From Hemicordylus capensis (taxonomy: Eukaryota > Chordata > Lepidosauria > Squamata > Cordylidae), in assembly GCF_027244095.1 (NCBI RefSeq), contig NC_069659.1:90579501-90643500 (forward strand): 64,000 nucleotides of DNA, written 5' to 3'. A program made the position numbers and the translations under genes. The notes beneath the pieces were generated by a model. That model was not told the DNA's origin and ran no database searches. It saw only the letters and a program-made list of their open reading frames with translations. Shown here piece by piece: positions 23,461 to 32,699 of the stretch; position 1 is the stretch's first letter, and every line of letters begins with the position of its first letter.

Positions 23461-23943
23461 GTAATATGTTGGAAGATTACTGTATTGAAAACATACATTA
23501 TATACAGAATGCTGAATTGTAGATGATGATCTAACCAAGGATCATATACACTGGACATGGGACAGGCTATTACAATCAGACTGCAATCCTGCAGATAGGC
23601 TGCAGGATTTAAGCAGCCCAGCTCTCGTCCAGGTTGCAGCCCTTGTCATTTTTTCCTCTTGGCAAAGTGCTCTTTGGTCACTTCCTGCCATTTACTGTTA
23701 CGTTCCTCATTTTGGTTGCTTATTTAAAAGCACTATGAGTCAGAAAAGAAGAAATATCCAAAGGAATGAAGCTTCTGTAGCTTCTCTTTCTTGAAATATG
23801 CTATATTTTGAAATCTGACAGGTTTGGATACATAGGAAGATTAGTCAAGATTCCATTTAAAGTCTCACTAAGCTATTTCCTAACAGAGTGTATCTCTTCT
23901 AACAGAGTGTACTGTGTCATAATTTGTGTCATTGGCTCTTTCT

Positions 23944-26103
23944 GGAGATAATAGCGATGTGCGAACCGGTTAGAACTCAAACCGGTTCGAATTTGAACCA
24001 GGGTGGTTTGATGGTTCAAATTCGAACCAAACCAGCCATCAAGTTCGAGCTGCAGGTCTGAATTTGAACCAAACTGGGGGTGGTTCGATTCAAACCGGTT
24101 CAAACAGGTTTGAACTGGTTCAGAACTCCAAAAGTGGGTGGGTTGGTAGCTGGCACCCATGGGTACCTACCTTCCAACGGACACTCGTACGATTTTTTAT
24201 GAAATTTTTAATTGTATTTATTTTTCTCATAGGGTATAATGGGACTCGAACCAGCCCATTATTCCCTATTGTTAAGCACCCATGGGTGCTAACAACCACC
24301 CAAACCCCGAAGCAATCGGACACCCCTATGATTTTTTATGAATATTTGAAATATTTTCAGTTATTTTTTTAATAGGGTATAATGGGCCAGCCCATTATCT
24401 CCTATTGTGGAGCACCAAGGGGCACAAAAGTGGGGTGGGTGGTAGACACCCAGGGGTGTCTACCACCCACAAAGCCCCAAGGCAATCGTACACTCCTCCG
24501 ATTATTGGTGGATTTTAAAGTTATTTTGGAATTCCTCATAGGGAATAATGAGGATTGCAGAAAATGTATAGCTTCACGTGGGGGGAAAGGGGTGTCCTAG
24601 AGCGGCGTGTGGTGGGTGGTAGTGTCCGGGGGGGGGCAGGAAGCTATCAGAATAATTTGAAAGGAATTCATTTGAATTCCTTATGAATGAGAGTGAATTG
24701 AAATGAATATGAATCCATTTGAATTCCTATGAATGAGAGTGGATTCCTAGTTTGTCATTGAAAATCTTATATGCTACCAAAGAATCTACACTCAGAACAC
24801 TTCAGAAACAACAAACCCAGTACCCCATGGGTTAGCAACCTATGGGGGTGGTTATCACCCTCTGTGTTCTACACCACCACTCATTCTGGGCCACCCCAGC
24901 ACCCCACAAGTGGCTTTTAGGTTTTTCTCCATAGGGAATAATGGAGGTTTCAGCAGCCTCATAACTGCACTTGGGTGGTGCTGGGGTGGCCCAGAGCGAG
25001 GGTGCCAACCACTCCCATGGGTTTCTAACCCATGGGGTACTGGGTTTTGTTGTTTCTGAAGTGTTCTGAGTGTAGATTGGTAGCATATAAGATTGTCAAT
25101 GACAAACTATGAATCCACTCTCATCTGCTAACCTTAAAGACACACAAACTTCAAAAATCACTTAAAAATCAGCCCTTTGCTCAATTCCTTTCAAATAATT
25201 CTGATAGTTTCCTTGCCCCCCCCTTGGGTGCTACCACCCACCACACTCTGTTCTAGGCCACCCCTTTGCCCCCGATGTGAAGCTATATATTTGCTGACAC
25301 CTCCATGCTTCTTTATGGAGAAAAACCTTAAAGTCATGTAAACTTCAAAAATCACTTAAAAACCAGCCTTTTGCAAAATTCCTTTCAAATAATTCTAATA
25401 GCCTCCTTGACCCCCTTGGGCACTACCACCCACCACACTCCACTCTAGGACATCCCTTTCCCCCCACGTGAAGCTATACATTTGCTGCAATCCTCATTAT
25501 TCCCTATGAGGAATTCCAAAATAATTTTAAAATCCACCAATAATCGGAGGAGTGTACGATTGCCTTGGGGCTTTGTGGGTGGTAGGCAACCCTGGGTGTC
25601 TACCACCCACCCCACATTTGTGCCCCTAGGTGCTCCACAATAGGGGATATGGGCTGGTACAGGTCCCATTATACCCTATTAAAAAAATAATTGAAAATAT
25701 TTCAAATATTCATAAAAAATCATAGGGGTGTCCGATTGCTTCGGGGTTTGGGTGGTTGTTGGCAACCATGGGTGCTCCACAATAGGGAATAATGATCTGG
25801 TTTGAGTACCATTATACTCTATGAGAAAAAATAAAAATAAATTTCAAAAATTCATTAAAAAATCGTACGAGTGTCCGATTGCTTTGGGGTTTTGGTGACA
25901 GGTACCCATGGGTGCCAGCTACCACCCCACCCACTTTTGGAGGTCCAAAATGGTCTGAACCAGTTCAAAATGGTTCATATTCGAACTGAACCAGGGGGAG
26001 GTTCGAGCAAAACCAAAACCAAACCACCCCCTCCTGGTTCGAACCCAGTTCGAATTCGAACCGAACTGGACAAACCAATTTTGTGCACATCTCTAAGAGA
26101 TTA
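23944..26103. mobile_element. giant foldback hAT-type element, 2144 bp
   Basis: Element 23952-26095 begins TAGCGATGTGCGAACCGG and ends TTTTGTGCACATCTCTA. It is flanked by GGAGATAA (23944-23951) and AGAGATTA (26096-26103), 6 of 8 identical. Nearly the whole length is one inverted repeat around about 24928. For instance TTTGTCATTGAAAATCTTAT (24751) pairs with AAGATTGTCAATGACAAA (25090), and the two arms translate into almost the same 70-residue string on opposite strands (24382-24600 + and 25445-25669 -). The right arm has an extra 194-bp tandem copy. No transposase is present. Ends, 8-bp duplication and the shorter relatives at 20529 and 35344 point to a non-autonomous hAT family. Confidence 0.85.
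25132..25515 (+). repeat. 194-bp tandem duplication in the right arm of the foldback element
   Basis: Units start at 25132 and 25326 with CCTTAAAG. Both contain AACTTCAAAAATCACTTAAA and CTACCACCCACCACACTC. The duplication accounts for the shift of about 190 bp between the inner palindrome centre and the element midpoint. Confidence 0.8.
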
Positions 26104-26378
26104 GCCTGTTTAGGCATAGGCATTATCGTATTAGTAAAAGCATGTGATAAACTTTCCATTTTTACTTATGGCATTTCCCTACAACTTTAACCCTTAGGGT
26201 GCACCATAACATTTAGTCCTTCTGTATACATTTAATCTATTTAGTCTTTCTGTATAAATACATCTTAACTTATTCAAAATGATCTTGGGGATTGAAAGAA
26301 CAAAAGTGATTTTCAGTGTGAGAAGTGTGAGATTTCAGTTTATTACTCCTTACTTTTATTTCCTTTCTCCTTCTTTAG

Positions 26379-26495
26379 GAAAAGAACCCCATGATCCAAC
26401 TTCAATGGGTATACAAGCAGAAGTGACACTCCGAACAAATTTTTTTGCAACCAGAGATGTTTGCACAGAAATGCTACCCTTGTTGAAGCCTAATG
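26379..26495 (+). CDS. exon 2 of second CBR copy
   Basis: Follows a good pyrimidine tract and TTCTTTAG. Encodes GKEPHDPTSMGIQAEVTLRT through LLPLLKPNG; donor GTAAGT at 26496. Phase matches exons 1 and 3. The first ten residues differ from VADTTPFAIQ of the first copy and are three longer, possibly from a shifted acceptor. Confidence 0.85.
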
Positions 26496-26535
26496 GTAAG
26501 TTCACCACAGTTATACCATGGGGGATACTTGTGTT

Positions 26536-26580
26536 CTTGCTACCACAAGACCAGAGGATATCTGGTCTTGTGGTAGCAAG
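26536..26580. repeat. perfect 19-bp hairpin at the head of a SINE
   Basis: CTTGCTACCACAAGACCAG (26536-26554) and its exact reverse complement (26562-26580), separated by 7 bases. It lies 41 bases after the exon 2 donor. The right arm is the 5S-SINE head; the left arm is an inverted copy of the same head. Confidence 0.9.
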
Positions 26581-26765
26581 CATGACTTGTCCCCTTAGCG
26601 AAGCAGGATCTGCCCTGGTTGCATACGAATGGGAAACTAGAAGTGCGAGCACTGTAGGATATTCCTCTCGGGATGGAGCCACTCTGGGAAGAACAGAAGG
26701 TTCCAAGTTCCCTCCCTGGCTTCTCCAAGATAGAGCTGAGAGAGATTCTTGCCTGCAACCCTAAG
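26556..26765 (+). repeat. 5S-headed SINE, 3'-truncated
   Basis: GGTCTTGTGGTAGCAAGCAT, CGAAGCAGGATCTGCCCTGG and TTCCCTCCCTGGCTTCTCCA are present. It stops at GCCTGCAACCCTAA without the CR1-like tail. Confidence 0.85.
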
Positions 26766-27085
26766 TTAACCCTAATTAACTTCCCTGTCTTTAGGCTGTA
26801 GACTTGCAAAGTTGACCCTAACCACATTTTGTGGGGTGGAATCTAGAATAATAAATATGCACTTATTTGGAAGTAGCACTATAAGAATGAATGGGAATTG
26901 TTTCCAAGTAAACCTCTATAGGATTCTACTCTTTATATACATTCTTCTTTGAATTTCTTCAGTGATTTAATATGAAAAAAATGGCTCAGATCCAAGTGGA
27001 AGATCCATGAAGTCCCCAAACTCTATCCTGCAGCATTCCAAAGGGTCCACTGTATCTCAAGAGTAGCTCTTCAGGGGGTAGGAAC

Positions 27086-27240
27086 TAGAGATGTGCAAAT
27101 CAGTTTGAGCTTGAATCAGGGGATTGGAATGATTTGAACTTAAATCAAATCACCCCTAGAATAAAGGGCCTGATTAGAGTTCAGATCTAATCAGCCCTGA
27201 TGCAAGTGGCAAGCTGCATTTTGGATGGCTGCTTTCCCCT
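27086..27240 (+). mobile_element. left-end fragment of a TAGAGATGTGC-type hAT element
   Basis: Starts TAGAGATGTGCAAATCAG and has short alternating GATTTGAA/TTCAGATC motifs like the foldback family. No right end found. Confidence 0.55.
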
Positions 27241-27278
27241 TGCTGACTGGTTTTCTCGAACTGACTTCTGATTGGCTT

Positions 27279-27372
27279 GAGATCTCCTTACAAGCAGAAG
27301 AGACTCTAAAAACAAACTTATTTGCAACCAGAAATATTTGCAATGAGTTATTGTCACTCATAAAACCACAAG
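27279..27372 (+). pseudogene. extra CBR exon-2-like block
   Basis: Open frame reading SLQAEETLKTNLFATRNICN then ELLSLIKPQG, followed by donor GTAAGC at 27373. It matches the second half of CBR exon 2 (QAEVTLRTNFFATRDVC, KPNG). The KPQG end is as in human CBR1 and differs from the KPNG of both neighbours. The 5' boundary and an acceptor are not clear. It is either a remnant of a third CBR gene or a duplicated exon; phase at its donor fits the following exon 3. Confidence 0.7.
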
Positions 27373-27659
27373 GTAAGCCCTGCATTCTTATTCTGTAGTA
27401 ACACATTTTTCGGTGACAGGCAGACTACCTCTTTTTGTTAGCACACTTTGTGGAAGGACTGAACACATTTTGCCTTTGTCTTGGTGTAACTATTCTACAA
27501 TACGTTATTTGCAGCCTTCAGAAGCCATTACATCTACATAAATTTACTCTGTTGCTCATTGTTGCTGCCAGCAATTAAACTGTAGACCAAAGGGCTAGAC
27601 CAGGGGTTTCAAATTCAATTGGATAGTGGACCAAATTTTATAACAATGCACCTCAGGGA

Positions 27660-28008
27660 GGCCGCATTTGTCTTGCGCTGGTGTCTTGCCCCTGCCTCCT
27701 GTCTTACTCTCCTCCCTCTTTCTATCACTCTCTTCCTTCCTCTCCCCACTCCCCTGACCTCCACTGACTCATGCAGAGAAAGGTGTTTCTCGCCAACTTC
27801 TGTCTTCATTATCTTCTTCTTCCTCCTCCTCCTCCACTCATTTCCTTCCTTACTCCCCCCATTCACTTGTTTTGTCTTCCTTCAGCCCCTTTCTGCTCCA
27901 CCCTCTTTATTCTGTCTTCTTCTTCCTCCTCCTTCCCCCTTTTCTCACTCTCTTCCTTTCTTCCTCCTTCTCCCCTCTACCTCCCTTGCCCTCCACTCAC
28001 TCCTATTT
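27660..28008 (+). repeat. polypyrimidine (CT-rich) tract
   Basis: About 350 bases almost purely C and T, with CTTCTTCTTCCTCCTCCTCC runs. Open frames through it are low-complexity artefacts. Confidence 0.85.
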
Positions 28009-28011
28009 AGA

Positions 28012-28305
28012 ACATAGGAAACTGCCTTATACTAAGTCAGACCATTGGTCCATTTGATTCAGTATTGTCTGCACAGACTGGCAGTGGCTTCTCCAAGGTT
28101 ATAGGCAGGAATCTCTCTCAGCCCTATCTTGGAGATGCCAGGGAAAGAATCCAGGGCCTTCTGCATGCAGGTGCTCTTCCTAGAGAGGCCCCATTCCCTG
28201 AGAGGAATATCTTACAGTGTCCACATGTAGTATCCCATTTAAATACAAACCAGGGCAGACCCTGCTTAGCAAAGGGAACAATTCATGCTTGCTACCAGCT
28301 CTATT
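28012..28305 (-). repeat. 5S-headed SINE, reverse orientation, near full length
   Basis: ACATAGGAAACTGCCTTATA is the tail in reverse. CAGCCCTATCTTGGAGATGC, then CAGGGCAGACCCTGCTTAGC (5S-like head) follow to 28300. Confidence 0.85.
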
Positions 28306-28729
28306 CTCTGTGAGCTGAGGAGTCACAAGGATGCAGTGGGGAGGAGCATGGCAGCCTGGGAGGAAGGCAACATGCTTCTTTCCAAGTGAGGGGTGGGGGG
28401 AGAGAGAAATACTGGTGGTGGCAGGAAGGAACAAATGAAAAACAAAACAAGCCAGCCAGCCAGCTGCGGCAGGTGGGCAGCAATGCTGCCACTCTAGCAC
28501 ATGGCAGGTCAGAGGGAAGGAAATGCAGTGGCCAGGTTGATGCTCAGCTGCTCACGGGGCCCAGAAAATGGAGCTCCATGGGCTGAATCCAGCCCACAAG
28601 CCAGCAATTTGACACAGCTGGGGGTAGGCATTAATGCAACTGCTGAGTCACAATAGAACTGGCCGAGAACTGGATTGTGCCCTGAATAACATGAGTTTTG
28701 CCAGAACCGCCACCACCATTTTGCTGTTT

Positions 28730-29690
28730 AGGATTTAAATTTTATTCATTTATTCATTCAATTTATATACCCTTTCAAAAGTGGCTCAGGGCAGTTTACA
28801 TTGAAATAAAAAACATATAATAATATAAAATTAAAATTAAAGAATTTAAACCAGATTAAAACTCATTAAAATTAACATTAAAACTATATATCATTAAAAG
28901 ATGGGCTAAAAAGATGGGCTCTTAAGGTTCTCCTGAAGGTCTCCAAGAAAGAATCCTCTAACATCCACGGGCAGCATGTTCCACAACCTAGGGGTGATAA
29001 ACTGAGAGGGCCTGATCCCAGGTCACCACCAGATGAACTGGTGACACCCGAAGATGGACCCCTCCTGATGGTACTAATGAGCAGTGGGGATCTTGTAGAG
29101 AAAGGCACTCCTTCAGGTAACCTGGACCTAAGCTATTCAGGGCTTTAAATTTAATAGCTAGCACTTTGTACTTTGCCTGGAAACATATCGGCAGCCAGTG
29201 ATATTGTTTAAGAACAGGCATAAAGTGGTTGCTCCGGGATACCCCAGAGACCAATCTGGCTGCCACATTTTGGACTAACTGTAGTTTGCAAGCTACTTAC
29301 AAAGGCAGCTCTATATAGAGCGCATTGTAGTAGTCCAATCTTGAGGTTACCTGCTGGTGTACCACTGTTTTCAGGTCATTCTCATCAAAGAATGGATGGA
29401 GTAATCAAATCAATCAAAGCTGGTAAAAAGCGTTCCTGGCCACAGCCTCAGCCTGAGGGACCAGGGTGAAACCTGGGTCCAAGAGCACTCCCAAGCTACG
29501 GACCTTTTCTTTCTGGGGGAATGTAACCTCATCCAGAATAAGAAATTCTATCCCGTCTTGCAGATTACGACCCCCAGCAAGAGCACCTCCATCTTGCTTG
29601 GATGCAGCTTCAATTTATTATCCCTCATCCAGCCCATTACTACCTGTAGGCAGGCATTTAAGGGGCTAACACCATTTCCTAGGGGGCTAG
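28730..29690 (-). mobile_element. 5'-truncated L2 LINE, reverse orientation
   Basis: On the minus strand, reading from about 29690 down, the frame fragments give LNACLQVVMGWMRDNKLKLH, VTSRLDYYNALY, AARLVSGVSRSNHFMPVLKQ and FKALNSLGPGYL, the same C-terminal series as the L2 at 15120-15660. The tail ends near 28730 with AAATTTTATTCATTTATTC in + sense. The frame is broken many times, so this copy is much older than the one at 12415. Confidence 0.8.
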
Positions 29691-29699
29691 GATATCTCA

Positions 29700-31490
29700 A
29701 CCCCCTAGCCCACCCTAAAGATTTGAAATGGGCCTAGATAATCAGTTTCCTCCAAGATGGCTTGGAGCTGGTCAGCCACCAGGGGCAAGTTGGAGAGTTG
29801 GGATTACTTGGGAAGTTAAATGTTGGTTTGCAGGGTTTGTTGACTCTAAGGCTTGGACAGATCCAGGAAGGAGACTGAGTGGCTTTAACACCTAGGTGAT
29901 GAATACAGGTAAGTGCTGGAAAGGGAGAAAAGCCATAGTGCCTGAATTTGGAGGTCTCAGCAACGTTCAAGAGTGGCCATATGGACAGCCTGGATTGGGG
30001 TGTCAGGAAGCTCTGTGCAGACTCCTATGGGGATTGGATGCTGTGACCATGCTTCCTTCCTCACCTGACTACCTAGCTGACTCTTAACTTCAGTGCTGAA
30101 CACTGTTCCTCTCCTGGTCTACTTCTCTCCAACACAAGTGAAGCCAGACTAGGCACTTGTGTAAGGGTGCTGGGGAGTGTACAGAGTCCCATTTCTGGAT
30201 CCTGTAACAAAATCATCACAGTGGAAGACACAACTGTACATCTGTATACAATTGACATGTTACAAAAAATAATAAAATATGTCCAGTTATTGATAAATCC
30301 AAATGTTTATCTTTCCCCTGTTGGATTAGGCCCAAGGCCTATCTAGTCCAGCATCCTGTTGCACACAATATGTTCATAAGTGGTAAAGTGGTGATTTTTG
30401 CTTTTACAACATATTCCCACATGTATCCATCCATTCTTATGGATATCCAAGACAGTGTCTTCACTTGTCAGATAACTCCTGCTGTTGTAACCTTATAGGA
30501 TACTCTAATTTTTTTCAGAGCTTTGAAGCCCCAACACACCCAATGCTTGCCATGTCCCTGATAGCCATACTAAAATAGCCAAAAATAAAAATGAATGTTC
30601 AGTGGAACAGATGAGAAGGGCCTCAACACAAAGTTGTATGCATGCAGGGTCTTCCAAACAAGTGGCTGGTTTTTGCTCTACAGAGGGCAAAAACCACCTT
30701 AACTATCTAAAAATCCTCTTTCCTACATGTATATCAGAAGTGAAGGTATTGTCAACAGAACCATCAAATTCTAAAACTCTGAATTAAATATGTATTTTTT
30801 TGTTGGAAGTGAAGGACTTTGCACTGTCTCTTGTCTCAGTGACATGGGCGGACAGACTAGTGAGTCAGAGGGCTAGAGGGTCAAGACACTAGTCATCCCT
30901 TCTCTACTGCTCTGACACTATCTCTTTGGAATGTAGATTGCTAATCTCAGGGACTTCCTTCCTTCCAGCCACTTCCTTCCTCTTCCCTTTTCTTCCCTTC
31001 CTTCTACCTTGCAACATGCATACTCCTCTGATCTGCACCATGTGTGCAGAGATGCAGAATCCATCTGCATCCAGATAGATAGATAGATAGATAGATTAGA
31101 GATTCTATCTCCTCATTTTCCTATCTAGAATGGAGTTCTCTAATAAATACTACTTATATTGATTTGAAACTATGAACTGGCTCCAAGTTACTTTACTCTC
31201 AGCATACACGCATGCCTAACTAAATTCCGCTGTGTTGTGCCTCTGTGCACTCTGCTATAATGAAAAAGGGTTTCTCTTACCCGAGAGAATTCCCAACATT
31301 TTTATTATATGAATCATTTTGTTTTAGTTTGTATTAGTTCAATTGTTTCAATTAACATTCAAGCAGTCTACATGGTCATATATTCTTTCTAATTTGCATA
31401 TTAGCTGGCATTTATTTCCATCTGCTTTTTATTCCAATATTTTGAAGAGCAGAGCTGATCACTGAATTTTATTTTTATTTTTATTTTTTA
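29700..31490. other. second CBR copy intron 2, remaining part
   Basis: Contains a short CR1 fragment at 30317-30371 (GGCCTATCTAGTCCAGCATC, reverse orientation) and an (ATAG)n run at 31072-31096. The rest has no recognised feature. Confidence 0.6.
31072..31100 (+). repeat. (ATAG)n microsatellite
   Basis: About six uninterrupted units of GATA within the second CBR copy's last intron. Confidence 0.9.
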
Positions 31491-31498
31491 AATCATAG

Positions 31499-31917
31499 GT
31501 AGGGTAGTGAATATCACCAGTAGCTTGGTTGTCTGAGATCTTGCCAGATGCAGCCAAGACCTGCAGGAAAGGTTTCACAATGACACAATCACTGAAGAGG
31601 AGCTAGAGGAGCTCATGGAAAAATTTGTGCAAGACACCAAGAAGAAGATACATGAAAAGGAGGGCTGGCCAAATACTGCTTATGGGGTGTCCAAACTAGG
31701 AGTGACAGTTCTGTCCAGAATTCAAGCAAGGCGAGTGAATGAGACAAGGAAAGGTGATGGCATTCTCCTGAATGCCTGATGCCCTGGGTGGGTCAGGACT
31801 GACTTGGCAGGTCTTAAAGCCCCCAAAACTCCAGATGAGGAAGCAGAGACTCCAGTGTATTTAGCCCTTTTACCCCCTGGTGGTGATGGCCGGCTTGTTA
31901 GTGAAAACACTGTATGA
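31499..31917 (+). pseudogene. exon 3 of second CBR copy, with two in-frame stops
   Basis: Follows acceptor AAATCATAG. Reads RVVNITSSLVV, stop (31534), then DLARCSQDLQERFHNDTITE, keeps YGVSKLGVTVLSR, has a second stop at 31777 and ends LVSENTV plus TGA at 31915. From 31640 to 31775 it is almost base-for-base identical to exon 3 of the intact gene. Confidence 0.9.
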
Positions 31918-32059
31918 GCTTCTGTATGTGCCTCTGTGCCTGAGCTAACTGGTTTATGAATCATTTTGCAGCTGCCTCTAGAAGATACTTTAAATGGTGT
32001 AATAGGGAGGTGTTTTAAAGTTGATTTGTTTACTGTTTCCCAGTTACTTGGTGTAGACA

Positions 32060-32690
32060 GCTACAATGAAAAAGAATTACAAGCACTCTGGGCCACTTCA
32101 TCTGTGCCTTCTCTGTGGCTGCCCCAGGGCTTTGGAATGTACTCTCTATCAAAATAAGAGCTTCTCCATCTCCTATTGCTTTTTAAAAGACCCTTAGATA
32201 CACCTATTTTCTCAGGGACTTTTACACACAGCAGGTTTTACCACAAGTTTATGGGAATGCTTTACTGTGAACTTGAAGTTGTCCCGAAAAACCACTGCAA
32301 ATAGTGGATTTTTTAACCCCAGATATAAATTGGGCTACACTCTTAACGCGCAGTGAAAAACCCGAAGTGTGTGAACTGCTCCCCGATAACTCGCAGGGGC
32401 TTCAGAGTAAATCTAATCTAGCCGATATGTGAATGCACCCTCTCCATGCCGGAGGAGATGCAAATTAAAGGGCTTCAAAAGCCTGTGTAAAAAGCTTCCT
32501 GGCTTTTAATTAAAATTAATTTAAATCTGTTTCATTGTATCCCGTGAAATTATTTAAATTGTTTCATTCTATGAATTGTTTTTAATCTGTGAAACTGATT
32601 TAATTGTGTTTTTACTGTGTACACCACCTAGAGATGTATATATCAGGCAGTACATAAATATGATAAATAATAAATACATAAATATGTGGC
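32060..32690 (+). mobile_element. L2 3' end interrupted by an unclassified insertion
   Basis: GGCTGCCCCAGGGCTTTGGA and TCAGGGACTTTTAC at 32110-32225 are the end of an L2 ORF. The tail resumes near 32500 and ends CACCACCTAGAGATGTATAT with AAAT repeats. Between 32228 and 32495 is a foreign segment with CCCGAAGTGTGTGAACTGCT and CACCCTCTCCATGCCGGAGG, possibly a MITE; its ends are not resolved. Confidence 0.55.
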
Positions 32691-32699
32691 ATAAGGAGG

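Larger units (their letters stand above)
23175..31917 (+). pseudogene. second carbonyl reductase copy, probably a pseudogene (CBR3 position)
   Basis: Exons at 23175-23460, 26379-26495 and 31499-31917, with the same phases as the first copy. Exon 1 starts MSNIPVAVVTGSSKGTGF. The cofactor motif is GTG instead of GIG. Exon 2 reads GKEPHDPTSMGIQAEV, three residues longer at its start than the upstream copy. Exon 3 has in-frame TGA at 31534-31536 and 31777-31779, the latter where the first copy has TGT (Cys), and is three codons short before its altered C-terminus. A transcript would give about 146 residues without the YGVSK catalytic motif, although YGVSK itself is still encoded after the first stop. 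Its place between CBR1-like and DOP1B matches mammalian CBR3, but exon 3 is nearly identical to the first copy, pointing to a recent duplication or gene conversion. Confidence 0.85.

Noticed and set aside
24382-25669. Two opposite-strand open frames with the same 70-residue sequence
   Set aside because: They are mirror images produced by the inverted arms of the foldback element. Composition is not protein-like and no family is recognised.
27619-28017. Open frames rich in Leu, Pro and Ser
   Set aside because: Artefact of the CT-rich tract.
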